From assembly GCA_001929475.1 (NCBI GenBank), contig LXFE01000586.1, positions 1-37,522 on the forward strand: a DNA stretch of 37,522 nt, given 5' to 3'. Origin of the DNA: Neolecta irregularis DAH-3 (lineage: Eukaryota > Ascomycota > Neolectomycetes > Neolectales > Neolectaceae). Both the position numbers and the translations under genes were made by a program. Shown in pieces: positions 21,256-31,488 of this stretch (position 1 is the first letter of the stretch; every line of letters begins with the position of its first letter). The notes beneath the pieces were generated by a model. It was not told where the DNA came from. It worked only from the letters and a program-made list of their open reading frames with translations, and did no database searches.

Positions 21256-21755
21256 ATGATATCCCATGAGACGGCATCCAAAATCGATAAAGTATCGAAA
21301 GGCTTGTTATTTGTATTTGCTGGATTAGTCGTCCTTGCCTCAGTTGCATCGTTCATACTTCCAAATGGTATTTCGGATATCGCGAGTACGAATCCTGCAA
21401 GTGAAGGTATATCGTGATAGTTCTATTACCAACGAATGATGTAGAAGAGACTCTATTAGATATATCGGGTTGGTCTACAGACCAATTGAGAGAATATCTG
21501 CAAAATGTACATCTGGCTTTCAGATGAGACTTACTATGAAGCATGGCGTTGCGTATAACTCATTGGATAACAGGGAAGCTCTTATCAATCTCATTCGCTT
21601 TACTATGGCTGATATTCGTGAGCAGTATCAAAGTCGAGAATTTCGAAGGTAAGGATGAGTATATTGGCTTCGCAATGTTTGGTGATATTAGGTTGGATAA
21701 AAATATATTTATTTTAGATATGCGTCTTGTGAAAGTTCGTCTTCGCGAATCTTGA
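21256..21755 (+). CDS. Small single-pass membrane protein with an Ish1/HeH-like segment
   Basis: The spliced product is about 127 aa. Residues about 12-38 (KVSKGLLFVFAGLVVLASVA) form one membrane segment. After a short linker, residues about 55-90 (DISGWSTDQLREYLQ then HGVAYNSLDNREALINLI) resemble the helix-extension-helix repeat of Ish1/Msc1 stress proteins and Src1/Heh proteins: W-S-x2-L-x2-W/Y-L, then H-G, then R-x-x-L-I. Introns are 38, 35 and 43 nt. A 69-nt choice for the last intron would move the stop to 21796. The fold assignment is inference from pattern. Localisation, possibly nuclear envelope or ER, is unknown. Confidence 0.6.
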
Positions 21756-22022
21756 GCGAACACGTTGTCGACTTTCAACACCCGAAAGGGCACTAAGGCT
21801 GTTGAACGAAATTCAACACGCTATTTATGCTCTTTCAAGTCAGTCTTGCATCTTCAAGTGCCTTCAGAGCTATTAAATCAGCCCATAAGGGTTCCGTAGT
21901 GATGCTTTTTCACATCAGACAATTTGAAGATGTAAAACCTGTCTATAAAATCCGGGATTAAGAAAGAGACTTGACCCAGAATAATGAAACAAAAGAAGAA
22001 GAGGTTTGCCTTACTAATAGAC

Positions 22023-25000
22023 TCACAATGTATTCGAGGCCGTTGGTTGAGAATCTTCACTTTCCGCTGGAAGACTGAATCCCCACTCAAGTATCTTCCA
22101 CCTACTCTGTTCTGCAACCCAAGGTTTCATTTCACCCAGAACTGCAATACTTGCTTGTTCACTTTGGTCAATAAGAAACTTTTGAGCAGCTTCTTGAATA
22201 TCATTTGCGGTAACACCCAAAAGCCGCTCTCTTCTCCTGAAAGGTCAGCCATTTACCTCAGGAGTCATGCCTCTGCCTCATGTCGTATGTGATCCCATCA
22301 ACAAATTGAATCATTCCCTCCTGATTGACACTGATAGGGGCATCGATTTTCTGGAAAACACTTAGCTTGCTTTCCTCTAACTCCCGCTTCGTCCAATCTT
22401 TATGGATTGCCCATTTACCTGATTCCTTCATTATCGTTAAGCTATTTCTAGCATCTGGGTCGCGGTAGGAATAAAACCCCAAGATACCGCCTTGGCCACT
22501 ATAAGAGGCACCACCACCATACGCACCTCCCTTCTCGCGAATTTCGCGGTGCAGATGGCGGTGAGTTAAAAGATTTGAGAGAATCTGTAGTGAAGGACCC
22601 AAATGATGTGTATAAGGTACACCTCTAAGACATAGAGCTGTGTAATTTACAGAGAAAGGGAATGGAAAGAAAGCATTTTGGGACGGAACTGCTAGCGGTG
22701 CTGATGAAAGTGTAGTAGATAAGGAAGCTATTTGATTCGGGAACGATTTGAGGAATTTGGATAACTCAGCAGAGTTTGATTTTATAGACTCGTCAGCACA
22801 CGTAATCGCTGTTCGAACGGACGATTTCTGGAACACAATTCGAGATATTTCCTAACTGTCAAGCCAACTTTCCAAAAATAAAAGACACTTTTAATTTCGC
22901 GATTGTTTCCGAAAGATCATGCATTCCAGCCAACTGAGTCATAAATTTCATCTGTGTCATACCTCCTTGAACTTCGGTAGCCCTCTTCCATTAACTTGAA
23001 TCACGGATAGACATACGGCACCAGGGGTCAAACATGAACTCGCAAATGCTCGGGCAAATTTGTGGCCGCTTGCAGCAATATTATTAACAGCATCAGAGGC
23101 ATTTCCTCTGATCAAACTTTGTAGCTTTTCGACATTATCAAAATTCGTTTGAAAAAGGAGGATTTGTAGAAGGTTGAACATATGGTGAACATTATGATCT
23201 AGGCAGTGTCCAGAAATTGTTAATCCTTCCTCAATTTGATCGAGATCTACAAAGTTAATGGCTTTGGTGAGCAAGAGTACTTGAATGATTGGTAGCAACC
23301 AATGTTCCAACTCGTAATCCGCCGGTTTTCAATCTTATTTCACCCTCCAGTTCACCCATTGATCGCTCCTTCGTTCCAAGATTCGTAATACACTCTGCAA
23401 ATAAGGGTAGATATATCTTCAGATCATCGGGTATGTTTTTTAATGTATTGACAGCCCGAAAATAAGTAAGTCCATTCGTCCCAGTGACGCGCCACTGAAC
23501 ATCTATGTCTTCAATTTTTCCAAATTCAAGTTTCGTTTTCTCCTTAAATTTTTGGATATCCGTGACGTTTAGGGTAGGCAAGCAGTCAACAATCTCTTGC
23601 GCTTCTTGTTGTTCGAGTAATTCAACTCCCTGTTTACCAATTGCCGTTAGATCTTCGGAATTTAGCGACCCGATCTGCTTTGATAAACGTTCTTTCTCTT
23701 CCTGGACGATGGCATCAGTGAGGGATGAACTGGGTCTCATGGTAAAGATCAACTGCGACTGATTTTGAAGGAAATACTCCTCAATCAACCCTTCAAAATA
23801 TCCACCTTTTGCAACTTCCCTTTTGAAACTATCGAGAGTTTCGTTCCATGACAAAATTGAAAAAGGATCAACTTGGTTGAACCATCCGGGCAGGATGCTA
23901 TACATAATACCCATACCAAAATGTGCAGTTTTCTACAAAGTTAGAGATCACGCATGACAGCGAAACAAAACACACATGTTTTAATCCCAGCTCCAGTTGG
24001 TGTAACACTCCTTCAATTTTCTTCACCTCGAATCCCTTTTCCCTCACCTCTCGCAAAACCTCAAATATTTTCTCATGAACAGCAGTTTCGTTTCCCTCCT
24101 GGACGCCTTGAAGGCCAATTGAAAACACGGCCGTCTTGGTACTCGAATCATAGCCTGTGTTAGGTGACCAATCGCTTCCCAGGCCTGTATCGATGAGAGC
24201 TTGATACATCGGCGAGGAATGTCCATCAGTAAGAAGATGTGACAGGATTTTCAAAGAGAAAGTCTTAAAAGTATCCGTCGTATCGTTTGCGAGGAAAGAA
24301 AGGGAAATTTTGAGCTGCTTTTTGGGATCTGACACTGGAAAAAGTTAATCACCAATAGATATAGGGAAAAACTTGGATCAACTGGAAAAATGCTCTCGAC
24401 AGCTCTAGGCCCGTCAAATCTTTTGACTTCTTTCTGGGCAGGGATAGGATCGATTTGTGAAAAGTTTTTAATCTTAAGATTAGCAGCCTGCAGATGATCT
24501 TCAATCTCGAAATTTCCATAGGTCAAAACCTTCGAATTGCTTGGATGATAATATCTTTTATGGAAATCGACGAGGTTTTTCCAAGTTAATGTAGTAATAT
24601 ATTTCGGATCTCCTCCACTGTCATTTTCATAGATGGTATTTCTATACATGTTCTTTTGAAAGTCGACATAGAAGAGATACGAAGAGTCAGACTCGATATT
24701 AGTCTCAGCGAGGAATAACAGATACTTGTTGGCCTTTCATCTCGTTATAGACAACGCCTTTGAAGACGAGGGGTGTAGAAGTGTCTCTGAGTCAGGTCAG
24801 CTTGGATGAAGAGAGCACCTCTAGGATTTTCATGCTCAAGCCTCCAGCCCTCCTGCCGAAAATCCAGCTGCTTAAGATTTGGAAAAAACACAGAGTCTAG
24901 ATAAACATCCTGAAGGTTCGCATAGTCTACAGCATTCGTGGTTGCGAAGGGGTAAAAAGTGTGATCACTCGCTGCTCTTAGGATGTGTAGCAGAAGGCAG

Positions 25001-25433
25001 CACACCAGTCATAGCATTCATGAAATTTGCCAGTGACCGATTCAGCATTTTGAAGAAAGGATCTCGGACGGGATATTTCGTGCTTCCACATAGCGTTGTG
25101 TGTTCGAGGATATGGGGCAGACCAGTATGGTCATAGGGTGGGGTTTCGAAGCCTATTGCAAAGACATTGTTCGGGTCGTCTCTTGCAATATGCAGATGCT
25201 CAAGGCCTGTTTGGTCGTGGCGGAGATGGATTGCGTCTAGCTGTAGTTCCGGGATGTGTTTTGTCTTGAGCGTGAGCAAGGATTTGCGCGAGACAGAGTA
25301 CGCGGGCGACTGTATAGCCGTGCAGCGAGTCGCCGACGCTGGGCAAACTGCGGAAGCGGGTGGCAGTGGAGGTCAATCTGCGGAGAGGAAACACGGGCAT
25401 GCCGAAGAAGGATTGTATATGGCGGGAGACCAC
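22023..25433 (-). CDS. CYM1: Mitochondrial presequence protease, M16C (PreP/Cym1)
   Basis: Degrades cleaved targeting peptides in the mitochondrial matrix. The product is 1017 aa, the family length. The first 30 residues ([20 protein letters not shown] and on) are basic and hydroxylated, as in a mitochondrial presequence. The inverted zinc motif HILEH is at residues 95-99 in [13 protein letters not shown], followed by [35 protein letters not shown] and, near the C-terminus, [12 protein letters not shown]. Ten introns: 37, 34, 34, 34, 38, 43, 34, 32, 37 and 34 nt. The last is GC-AG. The exons sum to exactly 1018 codons. Confidence 0.94.
22237..22270 (-). other. GC-AG intron in CYM1 (34 nt)
   Basis: Begins GCATGACT, ends CTTTCAG and contains a CTGAC branch-like site. 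Removing it gives [17 protein letters not shown], contiguous in Cym1 homologues. A GT 12 nt inside would leave a stop codon in the exon. Confidence 0.75.
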
Positions 25434-25554
25434 GAGTCGTGCGGGTTCAGGGAAGGTGGGATCAGGGAAAAAAAGATCCGAGACTTGGCTTCCGCGACCA
25501 GATTCGGCCCTATTCCGCGCTTTGCCCGTTCGTTCTTGTTCAGACTCGAAATAT
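25434..25554. promoter_or_regulatory. Divergent promoter, CYM1 and taxilin
   Basis: 121 bp separate the chosen start codons. An in-frame upstream ATG for taxilin (25360) would overlap CYM1, which argues for the start at 25555. Confidence 0.45.
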
Positions 25555-27180
25555 ATGGCTCCCGCGCTTCTTCCGCCTCCGTCTTTCCATAATCCCCAAC
25601 AGCTCGACTCGGAGGAGGAATATGCAGAGGAAGAAGACAGACTATCTGATTCTCAAAAATCTACCCCGCCCCAGAGTCCCGCTTTTCGTTCCCAACCTAT
25701 CAACCAGCTCCAGACCGCAGGCCAATTGAATGGAAAAAAGACAAAGGGCTTGGAACCTACAGAAGTATATACTGCAAGATATAACATTTTTGATCTGCAG
25801 CTCAACACCCTGATCCAGTCAAAAATTTGCCAGCTGGAGACAGATGCATCGATTGAAGAAGACTCTGAAAAAGCTATCGGTATTTCTTGTCATCTCGATA
25901 TTTCTAAATTTCAAGCTCGAGCAGTGCGTAAAGCCAATAAAGAACTATCCAGTCTCGTTTCAGCCCATGATAACCACATCGACAAAATTAATATCCTCCA
26001 ACAGAAATACACGGAACTTTTCCAAGATATGAAGAAACTCGAACAGATACACCTTAGATCTAGACAGAAGACAGATCTCCTACAGAAGGGGAAAGATTCA
26101 GCAAAGAGTGAGGTTGCTAAAGCTAATAATGTTCGTGTGAAACTGGAGACTTTGTGCAGGGAACTTCAGAAAGAAAATAAACGCATCAAGGTTGCTCTTT
26201 TTCCTGAGGATACTGATGATTAGGATGAGAGTAAAAGGCTAGCGAGAGATGAACAGGCCAAGCGAGAAGAACTTTCCTTAAAATTCGAAAGTACAATTCA
26301 TGAAATCAAGAATAAAATGGAGGAAGAAGTATTCGAACGGAAAAAATCACCAATGCAAGAAACCGAGCTGTACCGTTTCTCTCTCCTACAAATCTTACTT
26401 GTGACAGTCTCCAGGGCAAGTTCAAAAGTTTCCTGGATCAGTACTCCCTTCGCGAACAACACTATACCGTAACTCTCCGGTCAAAAGACCTAGAATCAAA
26501 GATATTCCAAGCCCAGTTCGAGAAGCACCGTCGTTTATACGAAGAAGAAAAGGAAAAAACGGCAATATTGCAAGATCAAATTAGTATGTTTACACACACA
26601 GAAACTGAACTCCGGTCACAACTAAACATTTACGTGGAAAAGTTTAAACAGGTAGTACGAATATTCGGGGGTTTCCAAAATGGATTACTGACAAATCGTT
26701 AGGTTGAAGATACACTAAATAATTCAAATGACCTATTCATGACCTTTCGCAAGGAAATGGAACAAATGACCAAGAAAACTAAGAAATTTGAAAAGGAAAA
26801 TGCGACTTTACGAATGAAACATGATAACATGCATCGGAATGTAATTAAAATGGCGGAAGAGGTAAGTTTTTCTTCTCTATTTGAGAGATCCTAACTAGAA
26901 GCGTACCAAATTCGAGAAAGATATCGCTCAGTATCAGAGGAAACAGGCTAAACTGGAAAATTTGTGTCGTGCTCTTCAAAGCGAGCGAAGTATGCTGGAA
27001 GCAAGACTTGCACAGTATGAACAAGCTGGGAGCGAAGAATACGATTCTGATGAGTGCACAGAGGATGAAGAGTGTGCTAGTGAGGAGGACATTGCAGGAA
27101 CAGAGGACACAGAAGTCACTGCTGAAACCGAGAAGGAAGCGGAACTTCCTGAACCTCTAAATATACATTCCTCCAATTGA
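25555..27180 (+). CDS. Taxilin-family coiled-coil protein
   Basis: Taxilins bind syntaxins in animals and are linked to vesicle traffic. The fungal role is little known. The product is 488 aa. After a proline- and acid-rich N-terminus (MAPALLPPPSF) comes a long coiled coil with the family core: ELSSLVSAHDNHIDKINILQ, KLETLCRELQKENKRIK, GKFKSFLDQYSLREQHY, LRSQLNIYVEKFKQVEDTL and LENLCRALQSER. The tail is highly acidic (CTEDEECASEED). Four introns of 33, 38, 51 and 37 nt give exactly 489 codons. The second intron boundary was chosen for frame (exon end ETEL) and is the least certain. Confidence 0.9.
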
Positions 27181-27529
27181 CTTTCTATGTAAGCCCAGAA
27201 TGGCATCTCACAAGCTTGTATAATTCCAAAAAGCATATTATCAAATGGGCCCTTCAAAGGCAAGTTGATGGATACTTCCAGAAAAGACGCAGACAACAAC
27301 TTTAAAAGACATGCAAAGCAAATGATTAAAGCCAGACCAATTTTGCATAGTGCTCCCAGACCCCTTTACATGATGTCGAATGCAAATACCGACAATACTT
27401 TGACAAAGGCTATCGGCAACACACAACAATCCTGCATCCAACATAAACAAAAAGGAGTACAGAAAGCATGATTTAAAAAGGCCAACGATGAAAACGAAAG
27501 AGCAAGCTGTCATCCCAGAACTCATCCAA
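27181..27529. other. Intergenic region between taxilin and the GPI-protein gene
   Basis: 3' flanks of two convergent genes. A minus-strand frame (27241-27555) and short plus-strand frames here have no convincing protein character. Confidence 0.45.
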
Positions 27530-27730
27530 TTAAAATCCCATGAATGCTGCTGCAATCAGGAGTAGAGCTCCTGCAAAGGCGCTGTTATGCATAACCACAG
27601 TGCCAGAACCAGTATGTGACGAGTTTTTACCAATAGAACCAGAACTGATTCCGGTAGTAGCATTGAGTGCTTGTGCGAATGCCACGCAAAGGGCAACGAC
27701 GAAAAGGATGTGTGATGCTCGAGAGGCCAT
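27530..27730 (-). CDS. Small GPI-anchored cell-surface protein
   Basis: Single-exon frame of 66 aa. Residues 1-21 (MASRASHILFVVALCVAFAQ) form a signal peptide. The middle is short and rich in Ser, Thr, Gly and Asn with potential glycosylation sites (NATTG, NSSHTG). The end, NSAFAGALLLIAAAFMGF, is a typical GPI-attachment signal: a small residue followed by a hydrophobic tail. The mature chain would be only about 25 residues, like other tiny fungal wall or plasma-membrane GPI proteins of unknown role. No intron is needed. An AG-rich (CT-rich on the coding strand) region upstream of the ATG resembles a fungal promoter. Confidence 0.72.
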   Translation of the reverse strand: MASRASHILFVVALCVAFAQALNATTGISSGSIGKNSSHTGSGTVVMHNSAFAGALLLIAAAFMGF

Positions 27731-29820
27731 ATTAGGGACTGTTGACGTATTAGGATTGGATGGAGTTGTGGCTAGAGCGAGAGTGAGGGAAGAGTAAGAG
27801 TAGGATAAGAATTAGAAAAGCGGAAGGGGGGTTCTTATAGTCCGCAGCAGAAAAAGGAGTGTCATTATATGCGCTATTACGAAATAGGCTAGATAGCGCA
27901 CAGCCGCGAGAGACGATCGAAGCGTTTATGCACAGCCTTTGCTTTGGTTATTTCGGTTCCCGTCCCGTCTCCTGATGTTTAAAAATGTTCTATGTCGTTC
28001 TGGATAGACAACTCGGAACTGTGCACCTCTCCCTCGTTGTATGGAAGAGACCTCTTGATTCAAAAGGAAAATAAAAGAAAAACCCTAAGAGGATTTAACA
28101 ATCTAATTGATTTTCTTAGCTCCTTTCTTTGCCCTTTTCTTTCGTCAGATCGACTTAAATGTCTTCTAGCCGGCTCAACAGTATCATGTTGACAAATTGC
28201 TGACTTGTGCGCGCGCGAACCAAAATAGTCACCCGAGATAACAAATGATAAGCAACGAGAATTTGATCTTTCCATTTCTATTGCTCACTAGCTCTTCTTG
28301 GAAAATTTTTGGCAACCTAAGAAGCTGCTACGGACCGAAGGCAAAGACAACGCCGAGGAAAATAGGGGTCAGGTTTGTTTCTAATTTCAGAAATAATTTG
28401 TGGCAATCAATGTTACCTACAGGTTTACAAACCAGGCCAGTTTGGACTACTACTCAAATCAAAAGATAGCTATTCGCTGTTGCAACAATATTGACATATT
28501 GTTCTTCGGGCAATGCGGCTTTTGTTCTATTGATGTTTTCCTGAGCATATGCTGATTAAAGAACGACTCCGACGCCAAGACATTGCCCGGCGGAGTTATC
28601 AAAACCAAACCAAATTAGCACAGCCTCCGTTTGCGCAATTCCGTACTTAGGCCCTGTAATCCTAAATCAATTTTGTGATTGAGATCTCTTCCTAATTCGC
28701 TCCTTGCTCATATTCATTTCCACAGAGAAAGCTAGTAGTAAGGTTGCCGCTTTGTGATGGAAACTGTACTCGATCACGCATTTTTTCGTTGTTTTTGCCA
28801 AGTCAGATTGTTTGACCTGATATCAGACGAGGAGGATCATTGATCAGAAGAGCATTGCCAAAGTTGAGAATCGATAGTGTTCGTTCCTTAGTTAAGCCGC
28901 AGGGGTGAAGCTCATTCGAGCGGGTTCAAAAATTAAGGATTATATATGTAGATAGAATTTAAGGGGGTCTTTTTTTCCTTTCGAAGGGCATGTTAGCACA
29001 CAGGTTCCAATCAGGGTTCACAGTGAATTTTATTGTTTATACATATTGGGTTCTTGGTATAAAATGAGTTTGAATTTGTTGTGCAAGGGCGGGCGGGGTC
29101 TTGTAGCGTGGAATAAAGTTATCAAAAGACAAGACTTGACTTGCTATTCAGACAGTGTCCTCGTCTGTGGAAAAGAAAGCTACGCCCTTTATCCTATCCG
29201 CAGAACACACGGTAAATCAAGTGGCTCGAAAAACAGAAATAACCGGCCGCATTCCCCTATAGGAGAAACCTATGACTGGCCGGACCGATCCAATGACCTA
29301 ATTCTTCAAGGTTAACCTCAGAAACACGTTGTTTGGCTGACCGCGTGCTGTGACTTCTAAAAATGCTGTGCAAGCTAGCTGAGGTAAATGATGTGACGAT
29401 ATGGGATAACGATAGGAGTTCCGAAGGAGCTGGAGGAGATAACTGTTGGGGGTGGAGTATAGAGGATAAGGGAGGAGATGAGGTTTTCTGGTGTAACTGG
29501 AAAATGAAGGTGTTGCCATGTTACTCGCGACAGGCAGATCATTCGTGCTAATCCTACTGACGCTTGCTGAAACCCGTAGTATTCTCAGTTCTGTTATTTT
29601 TTGATCTCAATAAGTATTTTCTAAGTATTCGTAGAGTCGTATGAGTCTCTTGTCGCCAAATGATAAACTAACCAACAAGCCTATCGTGTAAATATTCGGC
29701 TCAAGACAAATACGTGAGCATATATTTCTTTGAAACATCTGAGAGAATCATTCAAAAAACCAGGCACCTTTCCAATTTCAGGTTCTGCTCCTGAACGTCA
29801 CTCCATCTCTAAACTTTCTC
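27731..29820. other. Gene-poor 2-kb region with one coding-like stretch
   Basis: Most of this region shows nothing. On the minus strand, 28654 to 28454 reads GPKYGIAQTEAVLIWFGF, then NSAGQCLG, a GT-AG segment of 33 nt (28541-28573, same size as introns here), then ENINRTKAALPEEQYVNIV and a stop at 28454. It has protein-like composition and fits the local intron rule, but I cannot find a start, assign a family or complete a gene. A possible hairpin lies at 29243-29283 (CCGGCC and GGCCGG arms with inner ATAGG/CCTAT). Confidence 0.3.
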
Positions 29821-31488
29821 ATGGCTTCCTCGACCATTCTTTTCTCAGATAGCCCTGAAAATAACCTCCTTCGGCCACCAGGCTATGATCACTCAGCCCG
29901 AAATTATATCCGTGATTCAGTAAGTTATTCACCTCTTCCAGCTCTCCGCGATTCCTTGATTCTGAAAGAACGAAACTATCGCCAACAATATGCAAACATA
30001 TACTTTCTGCGGCTCGCAAACCTAAAGCCAATTATCGAGGAGAGAGCGAAAAACGAATGGGGAGGGATCGAAGTCGATGGTCACAAGGCGAGTTTTGTAG
30101 AACGAGTTCTTGATGTTAAACAAGGCGAGCTCTGTTGGATTATCGGAACGGTGTATATGGATATGCCTTTAAAGCCTAATATCTTAGAAGACATATCGAA
30201 AGATGTATTATTATTTTTCCAGCCCAACAGATGGCTAATTGGATAGCATTGGGTCGCTGCACCTGTTCCTCGGGCGAAATATACATCTAAACAGGATTTG
30301 GTCATGCTAGAAGATGAATCTGGACGCGTGACATTTTCCGGACTTAGAATCTCCCAAGAGAAACTGGTTACTGGCTGTGTTATCGGTGTTCTTGGAACAG
30401 AAACGCCCGATGGAGAATTCGATGTTGTAGATATATGCTATCCGGAGATGCCGCCTCAGAAGAAAAGAGACGTAATGGGTACTTGCTTGTTTCTAGGACG
30501 AGAAATTGATTTCTAGACGACAGCACATCTAGATATGTTGTTCTTGCATCAGGATTACATATGAGTGGGGAGATTCATGAATCGATGAACACGTGTTTGC
30601 TGCTTGAATACCTTACAGGAGAACTTTGTGGAGCGAACGTATCTTGTCTCATTATGGCATATTCTTACAATCGAGGATGCAGATCTTTCTTCTCGTATTG
30701 TGAGGCTAATTCTTGCCGGAAATTCCCTAGCAGATCAACGACCAGTCCACGACGAGAATTCTGTTAAACAAAGAGTATATTCCCACTAACAATACATACT
30801 GACAATTCAGAAAAAATATGGCTATGACGCATCCCTTTACAACTCCAGACCGACAGAATCGCTCGACTCCTTCCTTTCTGATTTATGTCCCCATTTAAAT
30901 GTCGACATGATGCCCGGTCCAAGCGATCCAGCGAACGTAACGCTTCCGCAACAACCAGTCCATACAGCGATGTTCCCCACTGCAAAAGCATTCCTTGGGA
31001 GTTCATTTCAGAGTGTTACAAACCCATATTGGTGTGAGATAGAGGATGTTATTTTTTTGGGTACAAGTGGACAAACTATTGACGACGTCTACAAGTATGT
31101 TGAGGGGGAGGATAAATTGACGATGATGGAAATGAGTTTACGCTGGAGACACTATGCTCCGACTGCTCCAGATACTCTTTGTATACTTATCTCTCCCTCT
31201 CCTTATGTTGATAATAGGGTGTTACCCATTTCAAGATCAAGATCCATTTCTACTAGAGAATACCCCACATGTATATTTCCTCGGAAATCAAGAAAAATTT
31301 GAAACAAGATTAGTCGAGGGTACGTCAATCTTTTATCATCCAAATTAACCCAAGGCCATGACGGTCAAAGAACACGATTAATAGCTGTTCCAAAATTTTC
31401 AGAAACAGGAACTGTAGTCCTCCTCAACCTCTCGACGTTAGGTTGTGAGCCATTAACCTTTTCCTTACCTAAACGTACCTTCCCATAG
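29821..31488 (+). CDS. POL31: DNA polymerase delta small (B) subunit
   Basis: A non-catalytic subunit of replicative DNA polymerase delta, also part of polymerase zeta in yeast. The product is 480 aa. Family segments: YRQQYANIYFLRL, the OB-fold start, VVLASGLHMSGEIHESMNTC (phosphoesterase-like core), LILAGNSLAD, VDMMPGPSDPANVTLPQQP, NPYWCEIEDVIFLGTSGQT, RWRHYAPTAPDTLWCYPFQD, and TGTVVLLNLSTLGCE near the end. Six introns: 42, 38, 37, 36, 37 and 35 nt, giving exactly 481 codons. The last 20 coding bases overlap the end of MSM1 on the opposite strand. Confidence 0.93.
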
